Notes: a model not told the origin generated them from the sequence alone. A DNA stretch of 64,000 bases from Bordetella sp. LUAb4 (GCF_021325795.1 NZ_JAHPZX010000002.1:310001-374000); one strand, 5' to 3'; counted from the first letter of the stretch, positions 18,058-27,684 are shown. Numbers and translations are program-made.

Positions 18058-18249
18058 TCAATCCTTGCCGATCTCATGTCCGATCACACCGCCCAGCACC
18101 GCGCCGCCCACCGTGCCCGCGGTACTGCCATTGGTCGCTTCGTGACCGATGACGCCGCCCGCGGCTGCACCGCCAAGCGTGCACCCCGACATGAAGGGAA
18201 TACCTAGGGCCAGGGCTGCCGCCGCAACATACTTGATGACGTGTCGCAT
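18058..18249 (-). CDS. Glycine-zipper lipoprotein (osmotically inducible type)
   Basis: This 63-residue protein has a lipoprotein signal peptide with lipobox MSGC, so Cys23 would be the lipidation site. A glycine zipper follows, LGGAAAGGVIGHEATNG then GGAVLGGVIGHEIG, in two similar halves. Such small proteins (OsmB/SlyB-like, Rick_17kDa relatives) sit in the outer membrane. GGGAG lies a few bases before ATG 18249. Usually stress-induced; no regulator site was identified. Confidence 0.8.
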   Translation of the reverse strand: MRHVIKYVAAAALALGIPFMSGCTLGGAAAGGVIGHEATNGSTAGTVGGAVLGGVIGHEIGKD

Positions 18250-18327
18250 TTTTTATCTCCCTCGAAAATTAGGTACCGAAGAGTTCGCAAGGGCTGTACC
18301 TGAAGAGGACAAACCCTTCAGCACGCG

Positions 18328-19041
18328 TCACAGCCGAAACACCTCTTCGAGGTCCTGCGTGGCATCGAAGGGCTCCAGCTTCACGCTTTCCTCGATGTGA
18401 TCGAGGTGATGCAGCGTCAATGCCTCGGCGCGCCGTACGTCGCGTGCCTCGATGGCGTCGATGATCGACACGTGGTCGTCATCACGGCAACTGGTGGCCG
18501 TGGGCAGGTTGTACAGGAAGATCACCAGGCAGCTGAGGGTCGACAGCTCGCGCATGATGCGCGCGTACTCGCCATTGCCGGCCAGATCGCTCAGCACGAT
18601 GTGAAACTCGCCCGCCAGCCGGATGATGGCGCGCTTGTCCTTGCGTTCGCGCGCTTCGTGTTCAAGCTTGACGTGCGCCCGCAAGCGCTCCAGTTTCTCC
18701 GGCGTCAGGCAATCGATCAGGCGCCGCACCACGGCGGGCTCGATCAAACGCCGTGCCTCGAATACATCGATGGCTTTCTCGATGGAGGGCTTGGCCACAT
18801 ACGCGCCGCGCTGCGGAAACAGTTCGACGATCTGTTCATGCGCCAGCCGCGCCAGCACCTCGCGCACGCGCGGCCGGCTGACGGCGAAGATTTCGGCCAG
18901 GCGCTCTTCCACCAGCTTGGTGCCGGGCTTGAGCCGGTTGTCCAGGATGGCGTTGTAGATGTGCTCGTAGACATCCGCGCTGGAAAGTTCCCGCTTCTCG
19001 GTTGCCATCGCCTGTAGTTTTGATTTCACCTGACGTGCCAT
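18328..19041 (-). CDS. GntR family regulator (FCD domain)
   Basis: This 237-residue protein has an N-terminal winged helix (residues about 20-85; VEERLAEIFAVSRPRVREVL recognition region) and an all-helical FCD ligand domain. Its metal/ligand residues include GEFHIVLSDLAGN and the late HHLDHIEESV segment. ATG 19041 (MARQVKSK) is used; the frame is open to 19110 and a shorter start at 19008 exists. It is divergent from the hydantoinase-ABC operon, with a strong palindrome between them, so it probably controls that operon. The ligand may be the imported ureide/hydantoin-like compound (inferred). Confidence 0.85.
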   Translation of the reverse strand: MARQVKSKLQAMATEKRELSSADVYEHIYNAILDNRLKPGTKLVEERLAEIFAVSRPRVREVLARLAHEQIVELFPQRGAYVAKPSIEKAIDVFEARRLIEPAVVRRLIDCLTPEKLERLRAHVKLEHEARERKDKRAIIRLAGEFHIVLSDLAGNGEYARIMRELSTLSCLVIFLYNLPTATSCRDDDHVSIIDAIEARDVRRAEALTLHHLDHIEESVKLEPFDATQDLEEVFRL

Positions 19042-19118
19042 TCGCTGCAATGGAAAGGATAAGGACAGGAAACAAAGGATCGATTGCGCGCAAGCCGACC
19101 CCGTCAGCATGATGCCTC

Positions 19119-19148
19119 AAAAATGTAAACATTTTTAGATCTAAATGT
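19119..19148. promoter_or_regulatory. Palindromic operator candidate for the divergent GntR regulator
   Basis: A perfect 18-bp palindrome AAAAATGTAAACATTTTT (19119-19136) has the GT-N2-AC core of FadR-type GntR operators. It is followed by AGATCT and a further AAATGT half-site (19143-19148). It lies 78 bp from the regulator's start and 140 bp from the hydantoinase start. Binding is inferred from position and symmetry. Confidence 0.6.
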
Positions 19149-19275
19149 TTGCTATCGGGTAATCACTAATGTTTCCAAGATTGTTGCGAGTCCAGAATGC
19201 CCTGGCCGGCAGCTCAAAAAAACGGATCGCGAATCTGGCGCTGACACAACCGGCCATAAAAAAGGCGCATCGAAA

Positions 19276-20754
19276 ATGACAGCAAGGGGTTTCGATCGGG
19301 TTTTCGATCTGGTCATCCGCAACGCAAGGGTGACGACGGCCAGCGACACATATGCCGCTGACATCGGCATCACCGACGGCCGCATCGTTCAACTCGGCCA
19401 GCAGTTGGGCCAGGGGCTGCGCGAGATCGACGCGGCGGGCCGCACGGTCACGCCCGGCGGCATCGATGCCCATTGCCATCTGGACCAGCCCATGGCGCCG
19501 CCGGTGCGGCTGGCCGACGATTTTTTCACCGGCACGCGCTCGGCGGCCTGCGGCGGCACCACCACCGTCATCCCCTTCGCCGCGCAGAAAAAAGGCGGCA
19601 CCCTGCAGGCCGCGCTGGACGACTATCACCAACGCGCCACGGGGCGCGCCTGCGTCGACTACGCCTTCCATCTGATCATCGCCGATCCCTCGTCCGCGGT
19701 CCTGCGCGATGAACTGCCGGGGCTGATCGAGCAGGGCTACACCTCCTACAAGCTGTACATGACCTACGACCGCCTGAAGCTGGACGACGGTCAGATCCTG
19801 GATGTGCTGGACGTGGCGCGGCGCCATGGCGGCATGCCCATGATCCATGCGGAGAATTCCGACTGCATCACGTGGCTGACGCAGAAACTGGAGGCCGCGG
19901 GCAAAGTGGCCCCGCGCTTTCATGCGCTGTCGCGCCCCACGCTGGTCGAACGCGAAGGGGCGCATCGCGCCATCGCGTTGTCCGAACTGCTGGACGTGCC
20001 GGTGTTGCTGGTGCATATTTCCGGCGCCGAGGCGGTGGAGCAGATCCGCGCGGCGCGAGTGCGCGGCCTGAACGTCTATGCCGAGACCTGCCCGCAATAC
20101 CTGTTGCTGACCGCTGCCGACCTGGGCCTGGACGACAGCTACGAAGGCGCGCGCTGCGTGTGCAGTCCGCCACCCCGCGATACGGCCAGCCAGCACGCCA
20201 TCTGGCAGGGCCTGGCCGACGGCCTGTTCACCCTGGTGTCGTCCGATCATTCGCCCTTCAACCTGGAGGGACCCGACGGCAAGACGCCAGGCGGGCAGGA
20301 AGTCGCCTTCCGCCATATTCCGAACGGCATCCCCGGTATCGAGACCCGCATGCCGCTGCTCTATTCCGAGGGCGTGCTGGGCGGGCGCATCAGCGCCAAC
20401 AAGTTCGTCGAACTGACCGCCACCGCGCCGGCGCGCACGTATGGCCTGTATCCGCGCAAGGGCACCATCGCCATCGGCAGCGACGCCGATCTCGTCATCT
20501 GGGACGAACGCGAATTCACGCTCGGCAACGAGCACCTGCATCATGCCGTCGACTACACGCCCTACGCCGGACGCACCCTGCGCGCATGGCCGGCGCTGAC
20601 GCTGCTGCGCGGCACCACGGTTTGGGACGGCCGCGACTTTACCGGAGCGGCGGGCGCCGGCGCTTTCCTGCCGCGTGGCCTGCCTTCGATTCCCGCCATC
20701 GGCTTGCGTACGCCCGAACGCGCGTCCTGGCTGCGTGACGTACTGCCCACCTGA
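19276..20754 (+). CDS. Dihydropyrimidinase / D-hydantoinase
   Basis: This 492-residue cyclic amidohydrolase opens five- or six-membered cyclic diamides (dihydropyrimidines, hydantoins). All binuclear-metal ligands are present: His66 and His68 in DAHCHLD, carboxylated Lys159 in SYKLYMTYD, His191 in MIHAENSD, His247 in LVHISGAEA and Asp324 in SSDHSP. Full family length, cytoplasmic. The ATG at 19276 has only a weak ribosome site. It heads an operon with a second amidohydrolase and an ABC importer, pointing to uptake and hydrolysis of a cyclic nitrogen compound. No carbamoylase gene follows, so the pathway is not the standard hydantoin route within this window. Confidence 0.92.
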   Translation: MTARGFDRVFDLVIRNARVTTASDTYAADIGITDGRIVQLGQQLGQGLREIDAAGRTVTPGGIDAHCHLDQPMAPPVRLADDFFTGTRSAACGGTTTVIPFAAQKKGGTLQAALDDYHQRATGRACVDYAFHLIIADPSSAVLRDELPGLIEQGYTSYKLYMTYDRLKLDDGQILDVLDVARRHGGMPMIHAENSDCITWLTQKLEAAGKVAPRFHALSRPTLVEREGAHRAIALSELLDVPVLLVHISGAEAVEQIRAARVRGLNVYAETCPQYLLLTAADLGLDDSYEGARCVCSPPPRDTASQHAIWQGLADGLFTLVSSDHSPFNLEGPDGKTPGGQEVAFRHIPNGIPGIETRMPLLYSEGVLGGRISANKFVELTATAPARTYGLYPRKGTIAIGSDADLVIWDEREFTLGNEHLHHAVDYTPYAGRTLRAWPALTLLRGTTVWDGRDFTGAAGAGAFLPRGLPSIPAIGLRTPERASWLRDVLPT

Positions 20755-20833
20755 TTGCCGTGGCGCGGCTGCAACCGCCGCGCCGCGCCCGCATTTCCGC
20801 TTTCGACCTGGATTCCATACCAAGGACGCCGCT

Positions 20834-22294
20834 GTGAACCACAACGCACAAAAGACCACCCTCATCAAGAACGCCCACACCGTCGTCGCCTGGGACGATG
20901 CGCGCCAGACCCACGTATATCGCCACCAGGCCGATGTCGCCTTCGCCGGTGGCCAGATCACGCACATCGGCCCGGGCTACGTTCCCGCCGCGGGCGAAGA
21001 CTGCACCGTGGTCGATGGCTCGGGCATGATGGTCATGCCGGGCCTGGTCGACATTCACAGCCACCTGGTGCATGAGCCCATCAACAAGGGCTATACCGAC
21101 GAAACCGGCTCGGCGGGTTTGTACAACTCCAATCTGTACGAGTACATGCCCACCATGGAAGGCGACGCCGAAGCCGCGCCCGCGCAGCTGACGTTGGCCG
21201 CCGCCGAACTGTTGATGTCCGGCGTCACCACCGTGGTCGACATGTCCATCATCCACGAGCACTGGCTCGACGTGCTGGTGCGCAGCGGCCTGCGCGCTTA
21301 CGTGGCGCCCATGTTCCGCTCCGCGCGCTGGTATACGCGCAACGGCCATGTGGTCGAGTACGACTGGAACGAAAAAGCCGGCATCGAAGGCATGGAGCGC
21401 GCGCTCAAGCTGATCGACCTGGCCGAAGCGCACGAATGCGGCCGCCTGCGCGGCATGGTCGTGCCCGCGCAGATCGATACCTGCACGCCGGACCTGCTGC
21501 GCGACAGCCACGCGGAGGCGCGCCGCCGCAAGATAGGCTGGCAGACCCATGCGGCCCAGTCCCTGCCCGAGTTCCACGAAATCACGCGCCGCCATGGCCT
21601 GACGCCCGTGCAATGGCTGCAGGATCTGGGCGTGCTGGACCAGGACAGCATTGTCGGCCACGGCATCTTTGTCGACGATCACCCCAATACGCATTGGAGT
21701 ACCGCCACCGACCTGGCCATCCTGGCCGAAACCGGCGCCAGCGTGGCTCACTGTCCCACCGTCTTCATGCGCCGCGGCATGGCCCTGCGCGATTTCGGCC
21801 GCTACCGCCGCGCCGGCATCAACCTGGGCATAGGCACCGACACTTATCCGCACAACATGATCGAGGAAATGCGCCACGTCGGTTACCTGGCCCGCCTGAT
21901 GGCGCAGACACCACGCGCCACCTCCACGGGCCAGGTCTTCCACGCCGCCACCGCGGGCGGCGCCAAGGCGCTGGGCCGTAGCGACATTGGCCGCATCGCC
22001 GTGGGCGCGCGCGCCGACCTGGTGCTGGTGGACATGACGCATCACCTGATGCAACCGGCCCGCGACCCCATCCGCAGCTTGATCTACGCGGCGGCCGACC
22101 GCGCCGTGCACACGGTCTATATCGACGGCCAGCGCGTCGTGCATGAAGGCGAAGTGCATTCGCTCGATTACCGCGACGCCGCCATGAAGGTCAACGAAGC
22201 GCAGCAGCGCGCGCTCAAGCGTGTGCCGGAACGCGACCGCGTGGCGGGCCGCACGGCGGAGCAGATGTCGCCGCTGTCCTTCGACACCCTCTGA
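20834..22294 (+). CDS. Amidohydrolase (TRZ/ATZ/cytosine-deaminase superfamily)
   Basis: This 486-residue metal-dependent hydrolase has the pattern LVDIHSHLVHEP for the first two His ligands, WQTHAAQ, GHGIFVDD, AHCPTVFMRRG and a late catalytic Asp in GIGTDTYPHNM. This is the arrangement of mononuclear-zinc deaminases and dechlorinases (chlorohydrolase, guanine deaminase). GTG 20834 with AAGGA just upstream is chosen; the frame runs on upstream through the end of the previous gene. In this operon it likely deaminates or hydrolyses a ring nitrogen substrate or product of the hydantoinase. The exact substrate is unknown. Confidence 0.87.
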   Translation: MNHNAQKTTLIKNAHTVVAWDDARQTHVYRHQADVAFAGGQITHIGPGYVPAAGEDCTVVDGSGMMVMPGLVDIHSHLVHEPINKGYTDETGSAGLYNSNLYEYMPTMEGDAEAAPAQLTLAAAELLMSGVTTVVDMSIIHEHWLDVLVRSGLRAYVAPMFRSARWYTRNGHVVEYDWNEKAGIEGMERALKLIDLAEAHECGRLRGMVVPAQIDTCTPDLLRDSHAEARRRKIGWQTHAAQSLPEFHEITRRHGLTPVQWLQDLGVLDQDSIVGHGIFVDDHPNTHWSTATDLAILAETGASVAHCPTVFMRRGMALRDFGRYRRAGINLGIGTDTYPHNMIEEMRHVGYLARLMAQTPRATSTGQVFHAATAGGAKALGRSDIGRIAVGARADLVLVDMTHHLMQPARDPIRSLIYAAADRAVHTVYIDGQRVVHEGEVHSLDYRDAAMKVNEAQQRALKRVPERDRVAGRTAEQMSPLSFDTL

Positions 22295-22386
22295 TTCGCT
22301 TCTTTCAGGCACACCTTAGACAAACACAACAGGCCGCGCCGCCGGATCCCAGATTCCGGGCAACGGCCTACTACAAGGGGAATTTC

Positions 22387-23991
22387 ATGATTGCCAGCAA
22401 CGATATGACCACCACCGCCAAGCGCACCTGGCTGGCCCAGGCCTGCGGCGCCGCCCTGCTGTCGGCCTTCTGCGCGTCGACCGCCTGGTCGCAGACGCTG
22501 ACCGCGGTAATGGCCAGCAAGGTGACGGTACTGGATCCGGTGCTGACCGCATCGCACCAGACGCGCAACCACGCCTACATGATTTACGACACCCTGCTGG
22601 CCACCGACGCCGAGAATCACGTGCGCCCGCAGATGGCGGACAAGTGGGAGATCTCGGCCGACGGCAAGACCTACACCTTCACGCTGCGCGACGGCCTGAA
22701 GTGGCATGACGGCACCCCGGTCAAGGCCGAGGATTGCGTCGCCTCGATTCAACGCTGGGCTCAGCAGGACAAGATGGCCCGCCAGATCATGCCGCTGGTG
22801 GCCTCCATGAACGTGGTCGACGACAAGACTTTCACCATCGTCCTGAAAGAGCCCGTGGACATCCTGCCCGCCCTGGCCAAGCCCAGCGGCCTGCCCGCCT
22901 TCATGATGCCCAAGCGCGTGGCGCAGACGCCCGCCACGCAGGCCATCACGGACTACACCGGTTCCGGTCCCTTCAAGTTCGTGCAGGCCGAGTACAAGCC
23001 CGGCGTGAAGGCGGTCTACGCGAAGAACACCGACTACGTGCCCCGCAATGAAGCGCCCAGCGGCACCGCCGGCGGCAAAGTGGTCAAGGTCGATCGCGTC
23101 GAATGGGTCAATATGGCCGACGCCATGACCGCGCTGAACGCGCTGCAGAACGGCGAGGTCGACTACATGGAGACGGTGCCCTACGACCTGACGCCCATGG
23201 TGGAAGGCAACAAGGACCTGACCCTGCGGGTGCTGGACAAGATGGGCTACCAGCCCATGTACCGCTTCAACCAGCTGCAGAAGCCTTTCAACGACAAGCA
23301 AATTCGCCAGGCAGCGATGTATGCCATCGGGCAGGAGGACATCCTCAAGGCCCAGGTTGGCAATCCGGCCTACTACAAGGTGTGCGGCGCCGTCTTCGGC
23401 TGCGGCATGCCCTACGCCAGCGAAATCCGCGCCGACATGATCGTGCCATCCAACATCGCCAAGGCCAAGGAGCTGCTCAAGCAATCCAAGTATGACGGCG
23501 CGCCCGTGGTCATCTTGCAAGCCACCGACATCGCCATGGCCTCGGCGATTCCCGTAGTGATGGCGCAGCAGCTGCGTCAGGCCGGGTTCAATGTCTCCTT
23601 GCAGGCGATGGACTTCATGACCATGCTGTCGCGCCGCGCCAACCGCGATACCACCGACAAAGGCGGCTGGAGCATCTTCATGACCACCTGGCACATGAGC
23701 GAGATCGCCGATCCCCTGCGCAACTACGGCGTGTCGGCCAACGGCGACCAGTCCTGGTTCGGCTGGCCCACCGTGCCGGCCGTGGAAGCGCTGCGCGGCG
23801 AGTTCCTGACGGCGCAGACCGATGCGCGGCGCAAGGAAATCGCCGACAAGCTGCAGGACGTGATCCTGGATGAAGGCGTGGTCGTGCCACTGGGCCAGAT
23901 CAATGCCGTGGCGGCCTATCGCAACACCCTCAAGGGGGTGCTGGAAGCGCCGGCACCGGTGTTCTGGAATATCTCGAAGACCGGGAAGTAA
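22387..23991 (+). CDS. ABC transporter substrate-binding protein, family 5 (peptide/nickel/opine type)
   Basis: This 534-residue protein has a signal peptide ending near WSQ-T (about residue 36). The SBP family 5 signature follows: MADKWEISADGKTYTFTLRDG, then LKWHDGTPVKAEDCVAS. It delivers the ligand to the permeases encoded immediately downstream. AAGGGGA lies before the ATG. Family members bind di- or oligopeptides, nickel, opines or other amides; the operon context suggests a cyclic or ureido compound. A Cys pair (VCGAVFGCG) at about 335-342 is typical of a branch of these receptors. Confidence 0.9.
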   Translation: MIASNDMTTTAKRTWLAQACGAALLSAFCASTAWSQTLTAVMASKVTVLDPVLTASHQTRNHAYMIYDTLLATDAENHVRPQMADKWEISADGKTYTFTLRDGLKWHDGTPVKAEDCVASIQRWAQQDKMARQIMPLVASMNVVDDKTFTIVLKEPVDILPALAKPSGLPAFMMPKRVAQTPATQAITDYTGSGPFKFVQAEYKPGVKAVYAKNTDYVPRNEAPSGTAGGKVVKVDRVEWVNMADAMTALNALQNGEVDYMETVPYDLTPMVEGNKDLTLRVLDKMGYQPMYRFNQLQKPFNDKQIRQAAMYAIGQEDILKAQVGNPAYYKVCGAVFGCGMPYASEIRADMIVPSNIAKAKELLKQSKYDGAPVVILQATDIAMASAIPVVMAQQLRQAGFNVSLQAMDFMTMLSRRANRDTTDKGGWSIFMTTWHMSEIADPLRNYGVSANGDQSWFGWPTVPAVEALRGEFLTAQTDARRKEIADKLQDVILDEGVVVPLGQINAVAAYRNTLKGVLEAPAPVFWNISKTGK

Positions 23992-23997
23992 GCAAGC

Positions 23998-24939
23998 ATG
24001 TTGAGCTACATACTCAGGCGCATCCTGGCCACCATTCCCGTGGTCCTGACGGTGGCGGTGCTGGTGTTCGGCTTGCTGCGGCTGACGCCGGGCGACCCGG
24101 CGCTGATTCTGGCCGGCGACTCGGCCACGCCCGAGCAACTGCAGCAGATCCGCACCCATATGGGGCTGGACCGGCCCATCACCACGCAGTTCGCGTTGTG
24201 GGCCGGCCAGGTCCTGCGGGGCGACCTGGGCGTGTCGCTGCATTCGGGCACGGCCGTGACGTCCATGATCGCCGACCGGCTGGCGCCGTCGCTGGCCCTG
24301 GCGTTGAGCACCATCGTGGTGTCCACCCTGATCGCCGTGCCCTTGGGCGCGTTCGCGGCGTGGCGGCGCGGCAGCCGCATGGACCGCGCCATCATGGCGT
24401 TTTCCGTGCTCGGTTTCTCCGTGCCCATCTTCGTCACCGGCTACGCCCTGATCCTGCTGTTCGCGATGAAACTGGGCTGGCTGCCGGTGCAAGGGTACAA
24501 GTCCATGCAAGATGGCTTGGGATTGTTCACCCAGCATCTGGTATTGCCCACGCTGGCGCTGAGCACCGGCTTCATTGCGTTGATCGCGCGCATCGCCCGC
24601 AGCAGCATTTTGGAAGTCATGGGCGAAGACTACATCCGCACCGCGCGCGCCAAGGGCATCACGGAACGCGCGGTGTTGCTGGCCCATGCATTGCGCAATG
24701 CGGCGGTGCCCATCATCACCATCATCGGCATCAGCATTGCCTTGTTGATCAGCGGCGTGGTCGTCACCGAGTCGGTATTCAATCTGCCTGGGTTGGGACG
24801 CCTGGTGGTGGAATCGGTACAAGCGCGCGACTATCCGTTGATCCAGGGCCTGATCCTGCTGTTCTCGATGGTCTACATCGTCGTCAACCTGACCATCGAC
24901 GTGCTGTATTCGGTCTTCGATCCCCGCATCCGTTATTGA
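23998..24939 (+). CDS. ABC transporter permease, DppB type
   Basis: This 313-residue inner-membrane protein has about six helices and the binding-protein-dependent permease signature EDYIRTARAKGI, which contacts the ATPase. The N-terminus MLSYILRRILATIPVV is typical of DppB/OppB. It starts 6 bp after the receptor's stop, consistent with one transcript. It pairs with the next permease. Confidence 0.92.
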   Translation: MLSYILRRILATIPVVLTVAVLVFGLLRLTPGDPALILAGDSATPEQLQQIRTHMGLDRPITTQFALWAGQVLRGDLGVSLHSGTAVTSMIADRLAPSLALALSTIVVSTLIAVPLGAFAAWRRGSRMDRAIMAFSVLGFSVPIFVTGYALILLFAMKLGWLPVQGYKSMQDGLGLFTQHLVLPTLALSTGFIALIARIARSSILEVMGEDYIRTARAKGITERAVLLAHALRNAAVPIITIIGISIALLISGVVVTESVFNLPGLGRLVVESVQARDYPLIQGLILLFSMVYIVVNLTIDVLYSVFDPRIRY

Positions 24940-25001
24940 ATTCGCGCCCTTGAATCCACGATCGCATCCGCTATCGAATCCGCTCGCATAGGGAAATCCG
25001 C

Positions 25002-25901
25002 ATGACTCAAGCCACTTCCGCTACACCGCCCGCCCCGGCGCCGGCCGGGCCACCCCGAGCCCCCCGCCCGTTCGCGGCCTTGCGCGCCAACCTGGGTTCC
25101 GGGCCGGTGATCGCCGCCTGCGTGATCCTGGCGATCATCGTCCTGGCCGCGCTGAGCGCCAACCTGCTGGGACTGGCCGATCCGCTGGCCATCAATCCCA
25201 TGGAGCGGCTCAAGACCTTCAGCGCCGCGCACTGGTTCGGCACCGATGCCTATGGGCGCGACGTCTTGTCGCGCGTCATCCACGGCGCACGCAATTCCCT
25301 GCTGATCGGCGCCGGCACCACGGTGGCCGCGCTGATACCCGGCCTGCTGCTGGGCGTCATCGCCGGCTATTTCCGCGCCGCCGACATGGTGATCATGCGC
25401 ATCCTGGACGGCATCATGTCGATTCCCAGCATCCTGCTGGCCATCGCCTTCGTCGCTGTTACCGGCGCCAGCATCACCACGGTGCTGATCGCCATCGCCG
25501 TGCCGGAGTTTCCTCGGGTGGTGCGCCTGGTGCGCGGACTGATTCTTACGTTGCGCGAGGAGCCTTATGTCGAGGCCGCCATCTCGCTGGGCACGCCCAC
25601 GCCGCTGTTGATGCTGCGCCACCTGGTGCCCAATACGATTGCGCCGCTGATCGTGCAAGGCACCTTCATCTTCGCGTCGGCGATCCTTTCGGAAGCCGTC
25701 ATGAGCTTCCTGGGTGTCGGGATGCCGCCGGAGATTCCGTCCTGGGGCAACATCATCGCCGAGGGACGCATGTATTTCCAGCTCAAGCCCGAGCTGATCC
25801 TGCTGCCCGGGGTGTTTCTGGCGCTGACCGTGCTGTCGGTCAATCTGCTGGGCGATGCCATGCGCGATGCGCTGGATCCCAAGATGGCGAAACGGGTGTG
25901 A
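25002..25901 (+). CDS. ABC transporter permease, DppC type
   Basis: This 299-residue permease has a Pro/Ala-rich cytoplasmic N-terminus. The DppC/OppC pattern follows: HWFGTDAYGRDVLSRVIHGAR near 75-95, and the ATPase-contact loop EEPYVEAAISLGTPT. A GGGAAATCCGC ribosome site precedes ATG 25002. It forms the second half of the heterodimeric channel. Confidence 0.92.
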   Translation: MTQATSATPPAPAPAGPPRAPRPFAALRANLGSGPVIAACVILAIIVLAALSANLLGLADPLAINPMERLKTFSAAHWFGTDAYGRDVLSRVIHGARNSLLIGAGTTVAALIPGLLLGVIAGYFRAADMVIMRILDGIMSIPSILLAIAFVAVTGASITTVLIAIAVPEFPRVVRLVRGLILTLREEPYVEAAISLGTPTPLLMLRHLVPNTIAPLIVQGTFIFASAILSEAVMSFLGVGMPPEIPSWGNIIAEGRMYFQLKPELILLPGVFLALTVLSVNLLGDAMRDALDPKMAKRV

Positions 25902-25971
25902 AGCGTATGACCTCCTGGCCTTCCTTTTTCTTAGTTTTTTCCTTCCCTTCCTTTTCCTCGATCACGGGCCT

Positions 25972-27684
25972 ATGACATCCTCTGCCGCGAATCCTGTCCT
26001 CGGTACGCCTGTCCTGCAGACTGCCCTCGGTACGCCCGTCCTGCAGATCCAGGGCCTGGCCGTGCGCCTGGTCGAGGGGCGAGATGATGGGCGGGACGAC
26101 AATCCGTCAGGCCACGCGCCACGCCACGTCGTTCAGGACATCAGCTTTGACATCCACGCTGGGGAAACCCTCTGCGTGGTGGGCGAGTCCGGGTCCGGCA
26201 AGTCCGTCACGTCTTTTTCCGTGATGGGCCTGCTGGCGCCCGATGCGCTGCGCCCTTGCGCCGGCCGCATCCTGCTCGATGGCGAGGACATTCTCACCTG
26301 CTCGCCCGAACGCCTGCGCCAACTGCGCGCCACCCGCATGTCCATGGTGTTCCAGGAACCCATGACCGCCCTCAATCCCGTGCGCACGGTGGGCTGGCAG
26401 ATCGACGAAGTCCTGCGCGCCCACAGCAAGCTCAACGCCGCCGAGCGCAAGAAGAAGATCCTCGACATGCTGCAGGCCGTGCGCCTGCCGGACATCGAGC
26501 GTATCTATGCGTCCTACCCGCATCAGCTGTCGGGTGGCCAGCGCCAGCGCATCGTCATCTGCATGGCGTTGATTCTCGATCCCAAATTGCTGATCGCCGA
26601 CGAGCCGACCACCGCGCTGGACGTCACCACGCAGAAGCAGATCCTGACCTTGATCCGCGACCTGCAGAAGAGCCACGACACCGCCGTGCTGTTCATCACG
26701 CATGATTTCGGCGTGGTGGCCGACATCGCCGACCGCATCGCCGTGATGCATCGCGGCCGCATCGTCGAAGTGGGCACGCGTGAACAGATCCTGGCCCAGC
26801 CGCGCGAGGCCTATACGCGCATGCTGGTCTCGTCCGTGCCCAGCCTGGCCCCCGCCACGCGTGTAGCGCCCGAGGGCGTGCCGCTGCTGACCGTGCGCAG
26901 CTTGAACAAGACCTATACCGAGCGCGGGCTGTTCAAGGCACGCCGTAGCGTGAAGGCCGTCAATGATGTCAGTTTCACGTTGCACAAGAAGGAGATCCTG
27001 GGCATCGTCGGCGAGTCGGGGTCGGGCAAGTCCACCGTAGCGCGCTGCATTGCGCGCCTGATCGATCCCAGTTCGGGCAGCGTGCGCATCGGTGATCAGG
27101 AAATCGCCACGGCGTCACGGCGGGAGTTTCGGCCCTTGCGTCAGCGTATCCAGGTGGTGTTCCAGGATCCTTATCGATCCTTGAATGCGCGGATGCGGGT
27201 AGGCGACTCCATTACCGAAGGCTTGCGCAATTTCGGCAAAGGCCGCCAGGAGGCACGCCAGCGGGCCACCGAGCTATTGGAGTTGGTGGGGTTGAATAGC
27301 GAGGCCATGGCGCGTTATCCGCACCAGTTTTCGGGAGGCCAGCGTCAGCGCATCTGCATCGCGCGCGCGCTGGCGCTGTCGCCCGACATCCTGATCGCCG
27401 ACGAAGCGGTGTCGGCGCTGGATGTATCGGTGCAGGCCCAGGTGCTGGACCTGATCGAGTCCATCCGCGAGCAGACCGGCACCGCCGTGCTGTTCATCAC
27501 TCACGACCTGCGCGTCGCCGCGCAGATCTGCAACACCATCGTGGTGATGAAGTCCGGCAAGATCGTCGAAGCCGCGTCCGCCCACGAAGTCCTGAGCCAG
27601 CCCCGCGACGCCTACACCCGCCAACTCATCGACGCCGCGCCCGGGCGCCACTGGGATTTCCAGAATTTCCGGCCGACGGCCTGA
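25972..27684 (+). CDS. Fused dipeptide-type ABC transporter ATPase (DppD-DppF in one chain)
   Basis: The 570-residue protein carries two complete ATPase modules. The first has Walker A GESGSGKS, signature LSGGQRQR, Walker B LLIADEPTTALD and H-loop THDFG. The second has GESGSGKS, FSGGQRQR, ILIADEAVSALD and THDLR. Separate DppD and DppF genes are more usual; fused forms such as GsiA are known. In the second module the canonical Asp-Glu-Pro after Walker B reads Asp-Glu-Ala. ATG 25972 is selected; the upstream extension runs through a pyrimidine-rich leader (about 25917-25960) and is not protein-like. It completes the importer encoded from 22387. Confidence 0.9.
   Translation: MTSSAANPVLGTPVLQTALGTPVLQIQGLAVRLVEGRDDGRDDNPSGHAPRHVVQDISFDIHAGETLCVVGESGSGKSVTSFSVMGLLAPDALRPCAGRILLDGEDILTCSPERLRQLRATRMSMVFQEPMTALNPVRTVGWQIDEVLRAHSKLNAAERKKKILDMLQAVRLPDIERIYASYPHQLSGGQRQRIVICMALILDPKLLIADEPTTALDVTTQKQILTLIRDLQKSHDTAVLFITHDFGVVADIADRIAVMHRGRIVEVGTREQILAQPREAYTRMLVSSVPSLAPATRVAPEGVPLLTVRSLNKTYTERGLFKARRSVKAVNDVSFTLHKKEILGIVGESGSGKSTVARCIARLIDPSSGSVRIGDQEIATASRREFRPLRQRIQVVFQDPYRSLNARMRVGDSITEGLRNFGKGRQEARQRATELLELVGLNSEAMARYPHQFSGGQRQRICIARALALSPDILIADEAVSALDVSVQAQVLDLIESIREQTGTAVLFITHDLRVAAQICNTIVVMKSGKIVEAASAHEVLSQPRDAYTRQLIDAAPGRHWDFQNFRPTA

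Noticed and set aside
19141-20967. Minus-strand 608-codon frame opposite the hydantoinase
   Set aside because: Shadow of a gene with all catalytic residues on the plus strand.
22168-24822. 884-codon open frame on the minus strand
   Set aside because: It lies antisense to the amidohydrolase, receptor and permease genes, has His/Gln/Gly-rich shadow composition and no domain; high GC creates such long antisense frames.
25855-25971. Hydrophobic N-terminal extension of the fused ATPase
   Set aside because: It is translated from a pyrimidine-rich leader and ATPases of this family have no membrane anchor.
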